Shown one piece after another: positions 40,244 to 47,998 of a stretch of DNA of 64,000 bases. Source of the DNA: Sphingopyxis sp. PAMC25046 (GTDB taxonomy: Bacteria; Pseudomonadota; Alphaproteobacteria; Sphingomonadales; Sphingomonadaceae); assembly GCF_004795895.1 (NCBI RefSeq), contig NZ_CP039250.1, forward strand, positions 558,001 through 622,000. The letters run 5' to 3'. Positions within the stretch are counted from its first letter, which is position 1; each line of letters starts with the position of its first letter. The notes under the pieces were generated by a model. It did no database searches. It worked only from the letters and a program-made list of their open reading frames with translations, and was not told the DNA's origin. Both the position numbers and the translations under genes were made by a program.

Positions 40244-41166
40244 CGAATATTTCCTGCAATGATGCCCGCAATCTCGTCGGCGTCGAACGGGCGGAGGTCG
40301 TCGATGGTTTCGCCGATGCCGATCGCGTGGATCGGAAGCCCGTGGCGCTCGGCGGCGGACACGAGCACCCCGCCGCGCGCGGTGCCGTCGAGCTTGGTCA
40401 TGACCAGCCCCGTAACCCCCGCGACCTCGCGGAACACGTCGATTTGCGACAGCGCATTCTGCCCCGTCGTCGCGTCGAGCACGAGCACGACATCGTGCGG
40501 CGCGGCGGGGTTGAGGCGGCCGAGCACGCGCTTGATCTTGGCGAGTTCGTCCATCAGTTCGCGCTTGTTCTGCAGCCGCCCGGCGGTGTCGACGATCAGC
40601 ACGTCGATCCCCGTCGCGGTCGCCTGCTTCACCGCATCGAACACGATCCCTGCGCTGTCGCCACCTTCGGGCCCCGCCATGATCGGCACGCCGAGCCGCT
40701 CGGCCCAGACCTTGAGCTGGCCGATCGCCGCGGCTCGGAAGGTATCGCCCGCGACGAGCATCACGCCATAATCCTGTTCCTGGAACAGATGCGCGAGCTT
40801 GGCGATCGTCGTCGTCTTGCCCGACCCGTTGACCCCGATCACGAGGATGACCTGCGGGCGCGGGAAGGCGTCGATGTCGAGCGGCTCGGCGACCGGGCGC
40901 AGCACGGCGGCGATCTCCTCGGCGACGATCTTGCGCAACTCCTCGATCCCGCCCGCCACCGCATCGCGCCGTGCCGCGAGGCGCTCGCGGATACGCGCGG
41001 CCATTGCCGGGCCGAGGTCGGCGGTGATCAGCGCCTCCTCGATCCGGTCGAGATCGTCCTCGTCGAGCCGCGCCTTGCCGGTCAGCCCGGCCAGATTTTC
41101 CCCGAGCCGTTCCGACGTGCGGCGAAATCCGCCGAGCAGCCTTTCGCTCCAGCTTTGGCCGGTCAT
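40240..41166 (-). CDS. ftsY: Signal recognition particle receptor FtsY
   Basis: A 308-residue SRP-receptor GTPase that docks ribosome-SRP complexes at the membrane. N domain: about 1-90 (GKARLDEDDLDRIEEALITA). G domain: GVNGSGKTTTIAKLA (P loop), DTFRAAAIGQL, DTAGRLQNKRELMDEL, TKLDGTARGG. The acidic A domain of E. coli FtsY is almost absent, as is usual in alphaproteobacteria. The start at 41166 overlaps the mtaB stop (ATGA). Its partner ffh is encoded about 4 kb away in the opposite direction. Confidence 0.95.
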   Translation of the reverse strand: MTGQSWSERLLGGFRRTSERLGENLAGLTGKARLDEDDLDRIEEALITADLGPAMAARIRERLAARRDAVAGGIEELRKIVAEEIAAVLRPVAEPLDIDAFPRPQVILVIGVNGSGKTTTIAKLAHLFQEQDYGVMLVAGDTFRAAAIGQLKVWAERLGVPIMAGPEGGDSAGIVFDAVKQATATGIDVLIVDTAGRLQNKRELMDELAKIKRVLGRLNPAAPHDVVLVLDATTGQNALSQIDVFREVAGVTGLVMTKLDGTARGGVLVSAAERHGLPIHAIGIGETIDDLRPFDADEIAGIIAGNIR

Positions 41167-42479
41167 GCGGCGATGTCCTTTTCTGCGATTGGGATTGCGA
41201 CCAGGCGGTCGCCGTCGCGCGCGAAGAGGCGCACGTCGATAATAGTGCCGGGGGCCGCGGGCGCGGTCAGCGTCACGGCGGCAAAATTTTCGGCGTGGCC
41301 GGTCGAGCCGTCGCGCTCGACGAGCATCGATGCGGTCCGGCCGGTTTGGGTATCGAGCCAATCCTGCCGCCGCCGCGTATTGGCTTCGCGCAGCGTCGCC
41401 GCACGTTCGCGTGCAACCGTGCGGCCGACCTGCGGCATCCGCGCGGCGGGCGTCCCGGCGCGCGGGCTGTACGGAAAGATGTGGCCGAAAACGATGTCGC
41501 AATCGTCGATCAGCGCCAGCGAGTTGGCGAACATCGCGTCATCCTCGGTCGGAAAGCCCGCGATCAGGTCGGCGCCGATCGCGATGTCGGCGCGCGCCGC
41601 CTTCAAGCGCTCGGTCAGGCGCACCGCATCGGCGCGGCGATGGCGCCGCTTCATCCGCGTCAGCACCATATCGTCGCCAGCTTGCAGCGACAGGTGGACA
41701 TGCGGCATCACGCGCGTCTCCTGTGTCAGCAGCGCGAACAGCGGATCGTCGATCCGGTCGGGGTCGAGCGACGAGAGGCGGAGACGCTCGACCGGCAGCG
41801 CCAGCAGCGCTTCGACCAGCGCCGCAAGGTTGGTGCCGCTGTCGTCGCCATAGCTCGCAAGGTCGACCCCGGTCAGGACGATCTCGCGCTGCCCGCGGTC
41901 GAGCGCGGTGCGCGCGGCGGTCAGGACATCCTCCATGGTTGCCGAGCGCGCGGTGCCGCGCGCGAGCACGGTCGCGCAGAAGGTGCAGCTGTGCGAGCAG
42001 CCGGTCTGCACGCCGAGAAACGCCCGCGCATGGTCGGCGCCCGAGAGGGCGGGGGTGTAGGAAGGGCGGGGTTTCGACAAGCTCAGCCCGAACGGAGAAT
42101 TTGAGGTCGCTTTCCCCAACTCCGTTCGCCCTGAGATTGTCGAAGGGCCGTTCTTTTCCTGTTCGAAGCGATAGCTCTCGGGCAAACCCTTCGCGTCATT
42201 GGACACTACCCGCGCGCCCATCGCAGCAAACGCCTCGCGTTCCAGCTCCGCCGCGCACCCCGTCACGACAACTTCGGCGCCCGGCCGCTCGCGCAAGCTC
42301 CGGCGCACGGCCTGTCGCGCCTGCCGCACTGCCTCGTCGGTCACCGCGCAGCTGTTGAAAACGATCGTGTCGCGCGCACCCGCGGCCTCGACGGCGGCCC
42401 GGATGGCCTCGCCCTCGGCGATATTCAGCCGGCAACCGAAATTGACGACCTGCTGGCGGTCGGCGGGGGCTGCGCTCAT
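41163..42479 (-). CDS. mtaB: tRNA (t6A37)-methylthiotransferase MtaB with repeat-derived insertion
   Basis: A 438-residue radical-SAM enzyme that adds a methylthio group to t6A at position 37 of ANN-decoding tRNAs. The N-terminal MTTase domain has Cys16 (NFGCRLN), Cys44 (FNSCAVT) and Cys75 (VTGCAAE) for the auxiliary cluster. The radical-SAM CxxxCxxC is Cys161-Cys165-Cys168 (CSHSCTFC). A TRAM-like end is present (TVTLTAPAAPGTIIDVRL-like). Residues about 104-147 (containing SPFGLSLSKPRPS) are encoded by a palindromic repeat (42073-42144) in a loop just before the SAM motif. The frame is intact, so a functional gene is likely. ATGA overlaps with dapF and ftsY. Confidence 0.92.
   Translation of the reverse strand: MSAAPADRQQVVNFGCRLNIAEGEAIRAAVEAAGARDTIVFNSCAVTDEAVRQARQAVRRSLRERPGAEVVVTGCAAELEREAFAAMGARVVSNDAKGLPESYRFEQEKNGPSTISGRTELGKATSNSPFGLSLSKPRPSYTPALSGADHARAFLGVQTGCSHSCTFCATVLARGTARSATMEDVLTAARTALDRGQREIVLTGVDLASYGDDSGTNLAALVEALLALPVERLRLSSLDPDRIDDPLFALLTQETRVMPHVHLSLQAGDDMVLTRMKRRHRRADAVRLTERLKAARADIAIGADLIAGFPTEDDAMFANSLALIDDCDIVFGHIFPYSPRAGTPAARMPQVGRTVARERAATLREANTRRRQDWLDTQTGRTASMLVERDGSTGHAENFAAVTLTAPAAPGTIIDVRLFARDGDRLVAIPIAEKDIAA
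42073..42144. repeat. Dispersed palindromic repeat family A, in frame inside mtaB
   Basis: Arms 42073-42097 and 42120-42144 are 25 nt each and reverse-complementary with 3 mismatches. They carry TTCGACAA-CTCAG and CCGTTCG elements shared with the copy at 323-413. The element lies wholly within the mtaB reading frame and its length keeps that frame. Confidence 0.85.
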
Positions 42480-43282
42480 CCGAACTGCGCCCAGTCGGTC
42501 TCGCCCTCGTAGACGCGCGTCGCGGCGCCGCTCATCACGATCGGCTCGCCGGGCGCCCAGCGGATGACGAGGTCGCCGCCGGGCAGTGATATCGTCACCG
42601 GCGACTGGACCTTGCCCGCGCGGATCGCCGCGACCGCGGTCGCGCATGCGCCGGTGCCGCACGCCTGCGTCAGCCCGACGCCGCGCTCCCAGACGCGCAG
42701 CTGCAGCTGGTTCTCGCCGTCGAGGCTCGCCACATTGACGTTGACGCGCTCGGGAAACAGCGGGTCGGTCTCGATCCGCGGCCCCAGTTCGTCGAGCGCG
42801 ACCGCGTCGGCCTCGGGCACGAAGAAGATGATATGCGGATTGCCGACATTGACCGCGGCGCCATGCTCCAGCTCGTCCCACGCGACGGGCATGTCACGCG
42901 TGTCCATCGGCATCGCGAGCGGTATATGCTCCCAGTCGAATTGGGGCTCGCCCAGCGTCACTTCGGCACCGCCGTCGGCAGGGGTGACGCGTAGCATCCC
43001 GCCTAGCGTCTCGATCACCGCGGGTTTTCCGATCAGCGTCGCGACGCAGCGCGTCGCATTGCCGCACGCTTCGACCTCGCCACCGTCGGCATTGAAGATG
43101 CGCATCTTCACATCGGCGCTGGTCGAAGGCTCGAGCAGGATCAGCTGATCGCACCCGATGCCGTGGCGCCGGTCGGCGATCGCATGCGCGCGCGCCGGCG
43201 TCATCTCGACGCCATGCTCGCGCGCGTCGATCACGACAAAGTCGTTGCCGAGGCCGTGCATCTTGGTGAAGCGGTCTGCCAT
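42476..43282 (-). CDS. dapF: Diaminopimelate epimerase
   Basis: A 268-residue PLP-independent racemase that converts LL- to meso-diaminopimelate for lysine and peptidoglycan. Both catalytic Cys are present, in EACGNATRC (about 72-80) and QACGTGACA (near 220). FTKMHGLGNDFVVID opens the protein as in all DapF. First gene of the operon dapF-mtaB-ftsY-yciB, with its stop overlapping the mtaB ATG. The lysine pathway gene asd is also in this window, but unlinked (52689). Confidence 0.95.
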   Translation of the reverse strand: MADRFTKMHGLGNDFVVIDAREHGVEMTPARAHAIADRRHGIGCDQLILLEPSTSADVKMRIFNADGGEVEACGNATRCVATLIGKPAVIETLGGMLRVTPADGGAEVTLGEPQFDWEHIPLAMPMDTRDMPVAWDELEHGAAVNVGNPHIIFFVPEADAVALDELGPRIETDPLFPERVNVNVASLDGENQLQLRVWERGVGLTQACGTGACATAVAAIRAGKVQSPVTISLPGGDLVIRWAPGEPIVMSGAATRVYEGETDWAQFG

Positions 43283-43333
43283 AGTCCGCGCATGTAAGGG
43301 CGCGCGGACGCGAAGTCTAGCGACGCGGCGGCA

Positions 43334-44965
43334 TCACGCCGTCTTGCGCAGCGGTTCCTGCTCGCCGCTATCGGGTCCGGCGGGAGGAACCATCGGCGCG
43401 CGGAGCAGCCCCCGCTCGGCGAGCAGGCGGTCGGTGTCGGCGGCCGATGCGGCGCGGCCGAAATACCAGCCCTGGCCCTTCGAACAGCCGAGCCGCGTCA
43501 GTTCGATCGCGGTCGCCTCATCCTCGACGCCCTCGGCGGTGATCGGCATCGCCAGGCTTTCGCCCAGCCGCACGATCGCGACGACGATTGCTTGCGCATC
43601 GGGGCTGCCGCGCATTGCGGCGATGAAGCTGCGATCGATCTTGATGCGGTCGAACGGCAGCGCGCGGAGGTGCGACAGCGAGCTGTAGCCGGTGCCGAAA
43701 TCGTCGAGACTCAAGGACACGCCCTGATTTTTGAGGCTGGTAACGATCGAGCGCACCAGTGGCAGATTCTCGAACAGCGAACTTTCGGTGATCTCGACCT
43801 CGAGCTGCGCGGCGGGGAAGCCCGTTTCGACGAGCAGCTTGGTCAGCTTCTGGCTGAACCACGGGTCCTTCAGCTGCTGCGGCGAGATGTTGACCGCGAG
43901 CATGATCGACGGGTCCCAGCGCTTGGCGATCTCCATCGCATCGCGGATGACCTGCAGCGACAGTTCACCGATCATCCCGCTTTCTTCGGCGACCGGGATG
44001 AAGCGTTCGGGCGGGATCATGCCATATTCGGGCGTTTCCCAGCGCATCAGCATCTCGAAACCGATCAGGCGTCCGCTCGCGATGTCGACCTGCGGCTCGA
44101 AATGCGGAACGAATTCGCCGCGCGGCATGCCGTCGCGAATCCCGGTTTCGATCTGATTGCGGACCTGCACTGCCATCTCCATCCCGGTCTCGAACCAGCA
44201 AAAGCGGTTCCGGCCCTCGTCCTTGCAATGATACATCGCGATGTCGGCTTGGCGGACCATCGTTTCCATCGTCATGCTCGCATCATTGGCGAGCGCGATG
44301 CCCAGCGACGCTCCGATCCGGATCTGCTGTGCGTCGTGCGCGACCATATTGTCGAGCGCCGCCACCAGTTCGGCGGCGAGCGCGTCGACATCGGCGCGCG
44401 CCGCGGGCTCGAAGGCCAGCATCGCGACGAATTCGTCGCCGCCGAGCCGCGCCTTGGTGGCGGTGGGCGGCAGGACGGCCGAGATGCGTTCGGCGGCGAC
44501 CTGCAGCACGCGGTCGCCCGCGGCGTGGCCGTGGATGTCGTTGACGGTCTTGAAATGGTCGAGGTCGAGCAGGAACAGCGCGACCTGCCGTTTTTCGGCG
44601 GCGGCCTCCGCGATCATCCGCTGCCCTGTCGAAAGCAGCGCGCGGCGGTTGAGGAAACCGGTCAACGGGTCGGTGTCCGCAAGGTAGCGCGCGCGCTGCT
44701 CGGCCTCGGTGCGTTCGACGATTTCGCGGTTGAGATCCTTGTAGCGGCGCCAGCCGAAAAGGATCAGCGCGATGTTGAGCACCAGCGCCGTCGCGAGCGC
44801 GCGGTCGGGTCCGCCGCCGATGCCGATCAGCGCGCGGACTGCCGCCTGCATCACATTGCTGCCCGTGCCCACGAACAGCAGGATCGCGGCGACGACGATG
44901 CCGCCGGCGATGATGTCGCGTTTGGCGCCCTCGCTGCGGTCGAATGGCTTCGGCGTCGATGTCAT
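43334..44965 (-). CDS. Membrane GGDEF-EAL protein
   Basis: A 543-residue c-di-GMP enzyme with two N-terminal membrane helices (about 19-34 and 58-73), a GGDEF domain with intact LGGDEF (174-179) and no RxxD inhibitory site (the matching place reads PTATK), and an EAL domain in which the motif is EMLMRW (304-309). The ExLxR pattern keeps the catalytic Glu, and the LSLDDFGTGYSSL loop and ITAEGVED are present, so hydrolysis may persist. Unlike the soluble GGDEF-EAL at 4529-6241, product inhibition is not expected. Reads leftward 51 nt upstream of dapF and could share transcripts with it. Confidence 0.9.
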   Translation of the reverse strand: MTSTPKPFDRSEGAKRDIIAGGIVVAAILLFVGTGSNVMQAAVRALIGIGGGPDRALATALVLNIALILFGWRRYKDLNREIVERTEAEQRARYLADTDPLTGFLNRRALLSTGQRMIAEAAAEKRQVALFLLDLDHFKTVNDIHGHAAGDRVLQVAAERISAVLPPTATKARLGGDEFVAMLAFEPAARADVDALAAELVAALDNMVAHDAQQIRIGASLGIALANDASMTMETMVRQADIAMYHCKDEGRNRFCWFETGMEMAVQVRNQIETGIRDGMPRGEFVPHFEPQVDIASGRLIGFEMLMRWETPEYGMIPPERFIPVAEESGMIGELSLQVIRDAMEIAKRWDPSIMLAVNISPQQLKDPWFSQKLTKLLVETGFPAAQLEVEITESSLFENLPLVRSIVTSLKNQGVSLSLDDFGTGYSSLSHLRALPFDRIKIDRSFIAAMRGSPDAQAIVVAIVRLGESLAMPITAEGVEDEATAIELTRLGCSKGQGWYFGRAASAADTDRLLAERGLLRAPMVPPAGPDSGEQEPLRKTA

Positions 44966-45213
44966 ATATATGGTCCCACCCTCGCGGGCTTTATCGGCGA
45001 AAGCGGTGAAATTTGGGTTAAGTGCGCGCCGGCGGGCCCGCCTTGCCTTTGCGCGCGTCTTTGTGTAGAGGCCGCCACGTCCGCGCGCATCTTGCGCACG
45101 GGCATATCGATGTCCGCGACGGAAAGTCTGTCCACGGATAGCCGCTGGTTGGCGAGGTTTCGCTCACCGGCGTCTTTTGCGTTGCGGGCCTCGAAACGAA
45201 GGATTTGAGGCGC

Positions 45214-46656
45214 ATGTTCGACAGTCTGAGCAATCGGCTTGGCGATGTTTTCGGAAAGCTCCGCGGCCGCGGCGCGCTGACCGAGGCCGACGTGCGCGCG
45301 GCGATGCGCGAAGTGCGAATCGCGCTGCTCGAGGCCGACGTCGCGCTCCCCGTCGTGCGCAGCTTCGTCGATCAGGTCACGGAACTTGCGATCGGCCAGA
45401 ATGTCCTGCGCTCGGTCACCCCGGGGCAGCAGGTGGTCAAGATCGTCAGCGACGCGCTGACCGAAATGCTCGGCTCCGAAACCGCCGAGCTCGACCTCGC
45501 CGTCACCCCGCCCGCCGTCATCATGATGGTCGGCCTCCAAGGGTCGGGTAAAACCACGACCACCGCGAAGATCGCGAAGCGGCTCAAGGACAAGGAGCGC
45601 AAGAAGGTGCTGATGGCGTCGCTCGACGTCAATCGCCCCGCCGCGCAGGAACAGCTTGCCGTGCTCGGCACCCAGATCGACGTCGCGACGCTGCCGATCG
45701 TCGCGGGCCAGCAGCCGGTCGAGATCGCGCAGCGCGCCATGCAGGCCGCGAAGCTGCAGGGCTATGACGTGCTGATGCTCGACACCGCGGGCCGCCTCCA
45801 CGTCGATCAGCAGCTGATGGACGAAATGCAGGCGGTGTCGCGCACGGCGAACCCGGCCGAAACTTTGCTCGTCGTCGACAGCCTGACCGGTCAGGACGCG
45901 GTGCAGGTCGCGCAGCGTTTCACCGACCAGGTGCCGCTGACCGGCGTCGTGCTCACCCGCATGGACGGCGACGCGCGCGGTGGCGCGGCTCTGTCGATGC
46001 GCGCGGTCACCGGCAAGCCGATCAAATTCGCGGGCACGGGCGAAAAGCTCGACGGGCTCGAACTCTTCCAGCCCTCGCGCATCGCGGGCCGCATCCTCGG
46101 CATGGGCGATGTCGTCAGCCTTGTCGAGCGCGCCGCCGAAACGATCCAGGCCGAAGAGGCCGAGGCGATGGCCGCGAAGATGGCGAAGGGCCTCTTCGAC
46201 CTCAACGACCTGCGCACCCAATTGAACCAGATGCGCCGCATGGGCGGCATCGGCGCGCTCGCGGGCATGATCCCGGGGATCAAGAAGGCACAGGCGGCGA
46301 TGGCCGCGGGCGGCGCGGACGACAAGATGCTCGTTCATTTCGACGCGATCATGGGCTCGATGACCCCCAAGGAGCGCGCGAAGCCCGAACTGATCAACGC
46401 AAAGCGCAAGATCCGCATCGCCAACGGGTCGGGTACGACGGTGCAGCAGGTCAACAAGGTGCTCAAGATGCACCAGGAAATGGCCAGCGCGATGAAGAAG
46501 ATCCGCAAGATGGGCGGGCTCAAGGGCCTCGGCGCGCTGTTCGGGCGCGGCGGCGGCATTCCGGGCATGCCCGGGATGGGCGGCGGCGGGCTGCCCGGCC
46601 TCGGCGGTGGCGGCATGCCCCCCGATCTCGCCAACCTGTTGAATAAAAAGAAGTGA
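45214..46656 (+). CDS. ffh: Signal recognition particle protein Ffh
   Basis: A 480-residue SRP54 GTPase. N domain from MFDSLSNRLGDVFGKL; G domain with GLQGSGKTTTTAKIAKRL, LDVNRPAAQEQL, DTAGRLHVDQQLM and TRMDGDARGGAAL; M domain from about 300 with IPGIKKAQ and the RNA-binding NGSGTTVQQVN...MKKIRKMGG segment, ending in a Gly/Met/Pro-rich tail. The start at 45214 is chosen at MFDSL, with AAGGA about 10 nt upstream; a TTG three codons earlier is in frame. First gene of the ffh-rpsP-rimM unit. Confidence 0.95.
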   Translation: MFDSLSNRLGDVFGKLRGRGALTEADVRAAMREVRIALLEADVALPVVRSFVDQVTELAIGQNVLRSVTPGQQVVKIVSDALTEMLGSETAELDLAVTPPAVIMMVGLQGSGKTTTTAKIAKRLKDKERKKVLMASLDVNRPAAQEQLAVLGTQIDVATLPIVAGQQPVEIAQRAMQAAKLQGYDVLMLDTAGRLHVDQQLMDEMQAVSRTANPAETLLVVDSLTGQDAVQVAQRFTDQVPLTGVVLTRMDGDARGGAALSMRAVTGKPIKFAGTGEKLDGLELFQPSRIAGRILGMGDVVSLVERAAETIQAEEAEAMAAKMAKGLFDLNDLRTQLNQMRRMGGIGALAGMIPGIKKAQAAMAAGGADDKMLVHFDAIMGSMTPKERAKPELINAKRKIRIANGSGTTVQQVNKVLKMHQEMASAMKKIRKMGGLKGLGALFGRGGGIPGMPGMGGGGLPGLGGGGMPPDLANLLNKKK

Positions 46657-46697
46657 TTTAACCCGAATTTGAAGTTCAGACCTAGAAGGAATTACTC

Positions 46698-47342
46698 ATG
46701 GCTACCTCCATTCGCCTCGCACGCGGCGGTTCGAAAAAGCGTCCCTATTACAAGATCGTCGTCGCCGATTCGCGCAGCCCGCGCGATGGCCGCTTCATCG
46801 AGCGCATCGGCAGCTATAACCCGCTGCTCGCCAAGGACAGCCCGGAGCGCGTCAAGCTCGACGCCGACCGCGCGAAGCATTGGCTGAGCGTCGGCGCCCA
46901 GCCGAGCGACCGCGTCGCCCGCTTCCTCGACGCTGCGGGCATCAAGGAACGCGCCGCGCGCAACAACCCGAACAAGGCTGTCCCGGGCGAAAAGGCCAAG
47001 GAACGCGCCGAGGAAAAGGCCCAGAAGCTGGCTGACGCCGAAGAAGCCGCAGCCGCCGCGGCCGCCGCTCCGGCGCCGGAACCCGAAGCGGTAGAAGAGG
47101 CCGCTCCGGCTGAAGAAGCTGCTGCCGAAGCGCCCGCGGCTGAAGAAACCGCCGCTCCGGAGACCGCCGAGTCGGATGCAACCGGTTCGGTGAAGAGCGA
47201 AGAAACCGCCGAAGCCGTTGCCGAAGCCGTCACCGACGAAACCCCGGCCGATGCGACTGCCGAAGACGCGACCGCGATCGCCGAGGAAGTCGCCGAAGGC
47301 GGTCCGGTGGCGCCCGAAGCCGAAGAAAAGGCCGAAGGCTAA
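46698..47342 (+). CDS. rpsP: 30S ribosomal protein S16 with long acidic C-terminal extension
   Basis: A 214-residue S16; typical S16 is about 80-90 residues. The ribosomal core is at 1-85 ([46 protein letters not shown]). From about residue 95 the protein continues as a charged helix ([20 protein letters not shown]) and then an Ala/Glu/Pro-rich, probably disordered acidic tail of about 110 residues. The tail has no frameshift sign: codon usage is continuous and the stop is 6 nt before rimM. AAGGA precedes the ATG by 8 nt. Shorter tails are known in alphaproteobacterial S16; this one is long. Confidence 0.94.
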   Translation: MATSIRLARGGSKKRPYYKIVVADSRSPRDGRFIERIGSYNPLLAKDSPERVKLDADRAKHWLSVGAQPSDRVARFLDAAGIKERAARNNPNKAVPGEKAKERAEEKAQKLADAEEAAAAAAAAPAPEPEAVEEAAPAEEAAAEAPAAEETAAPETAESDATGSVKSEETAEAVAEAVTDETPADATAEDATAIAEEVAEGGPVAPEAEEKAEG

Positions 47343-47348
47343 GCCTTT

Positions 47349-47840
47349 ATGAACGCCGATCGTCCTGTCACCCTCGCCGCCATCGCCGGCGCGCACGGGG
47401 TGCGGGGCGAGGTGCGTTTGAAGCTATTTGGCGAAGGCGCGGAGGCTCTCCGCGCCTTTTCCGTTTTCGATGCGGGGGATCGCAAACTGACCTTGAAGTC
47501 GGTGCGCCCCGCCAACCAGGGCGCGGTCGCGACCTTCGCCGAAGTCACCGACCGGAGCGCCGCAGAGGCGCTCCGCGGCACTGTCCTCACCGTCCCGCGC
47601 TCGGCGCTGCCCGCCTTGGGCGAGGGCGAATATTATCACCACGACCTGATCGGCCTGCCATGCGTCTCCACCGACGGCCAGGCCATTGGCCATGTCGCCG
47701 CGGTCGAAAATTTCGGCGCGGGCGACATCCTCGAAGTCGAGAAACCGGGCGGCAAACGCTTCATGGTCCCGATGACCGCGCAGGCGGTGCCGGCTTGGAA
47801 CGCCGACGGCGTGACCGTCGACGCGGCGTTCGTCGAGTAA
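47349..47840 (+). CDS. rimM: 16S rRNA processing protein RimM
   Basis: A 163-residue ribosome maturation factor that binds S19 and helps assemble the 30S head. N domain: AAIAGAHGVRGEVRLKLFGE (about 10-29); PRC-barrel C domain: YYHHDLIGLPCVSTDGQAIG, DILEVEKPGGKRFMVPM and AVPAWNADGVTVDA. Directly after rpsP (6-nt gap) as usual. In most bacteria trmD follows at once; here a repeat and three unrelated genes intervene (47841-50821). Confidence 0.94.
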   Translation: MNADRPVTLAAIAGAHGVRGEVRLKLFGEGAEALRAFSVFDAGDRKLTLKSVRPANQGAVATFAEVTDRSAAEALRGTVLTVPRSALPALGEGEYYHHDLIGLPCVSTDGQAIGHVAAVENFGAGDILEVEKPGGKRFMVPMTAQAVPAWNADGVTVDAAFVE

Positions 47841-47864
47841 CGCCGCTGTCCCATTTTTCGTCGT

Positions 47865-47928
47865 CCCGGACTTGATCCGGGATCCATTTTTCCCGCGCTG
47901 CGACAATGGACCCCGGATCAAGTCCGGG
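47865..47928. repeat. Dispersed palindromic repeat, family C
   Basis: Perfect 17-bp arms, CCCGGACTTGATCCGGG (47865-47881) and its reverse complement (47912-47928), extendable to 24 nt with one mismatch. A second copy with the same arm sequence lies at 58384-58448. It occupies the gap just after rimM. Confidence 0.85.
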
Positions 47929-47998
47929 TGACGATTGTCTTTGTCGCTGATTGCCGGTGCCCCCCGGCGCTGTTAGCTTGACGGCGATTGGAGGGACT

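Noticed and set aside
41163..42479. mtaB as a pseudogene because of the inserted repeat
   Set aside because: The frame is uninterrupted, all Cys motifs are present and the overlaps with both neighbours are kept.
46658..46672. CtrA box before rpsP
   Set aside because: TTAA-N7-TTGA is a near match, but it lies in an AT-rich gap within a ribosomal operon; chance is the better explanation.
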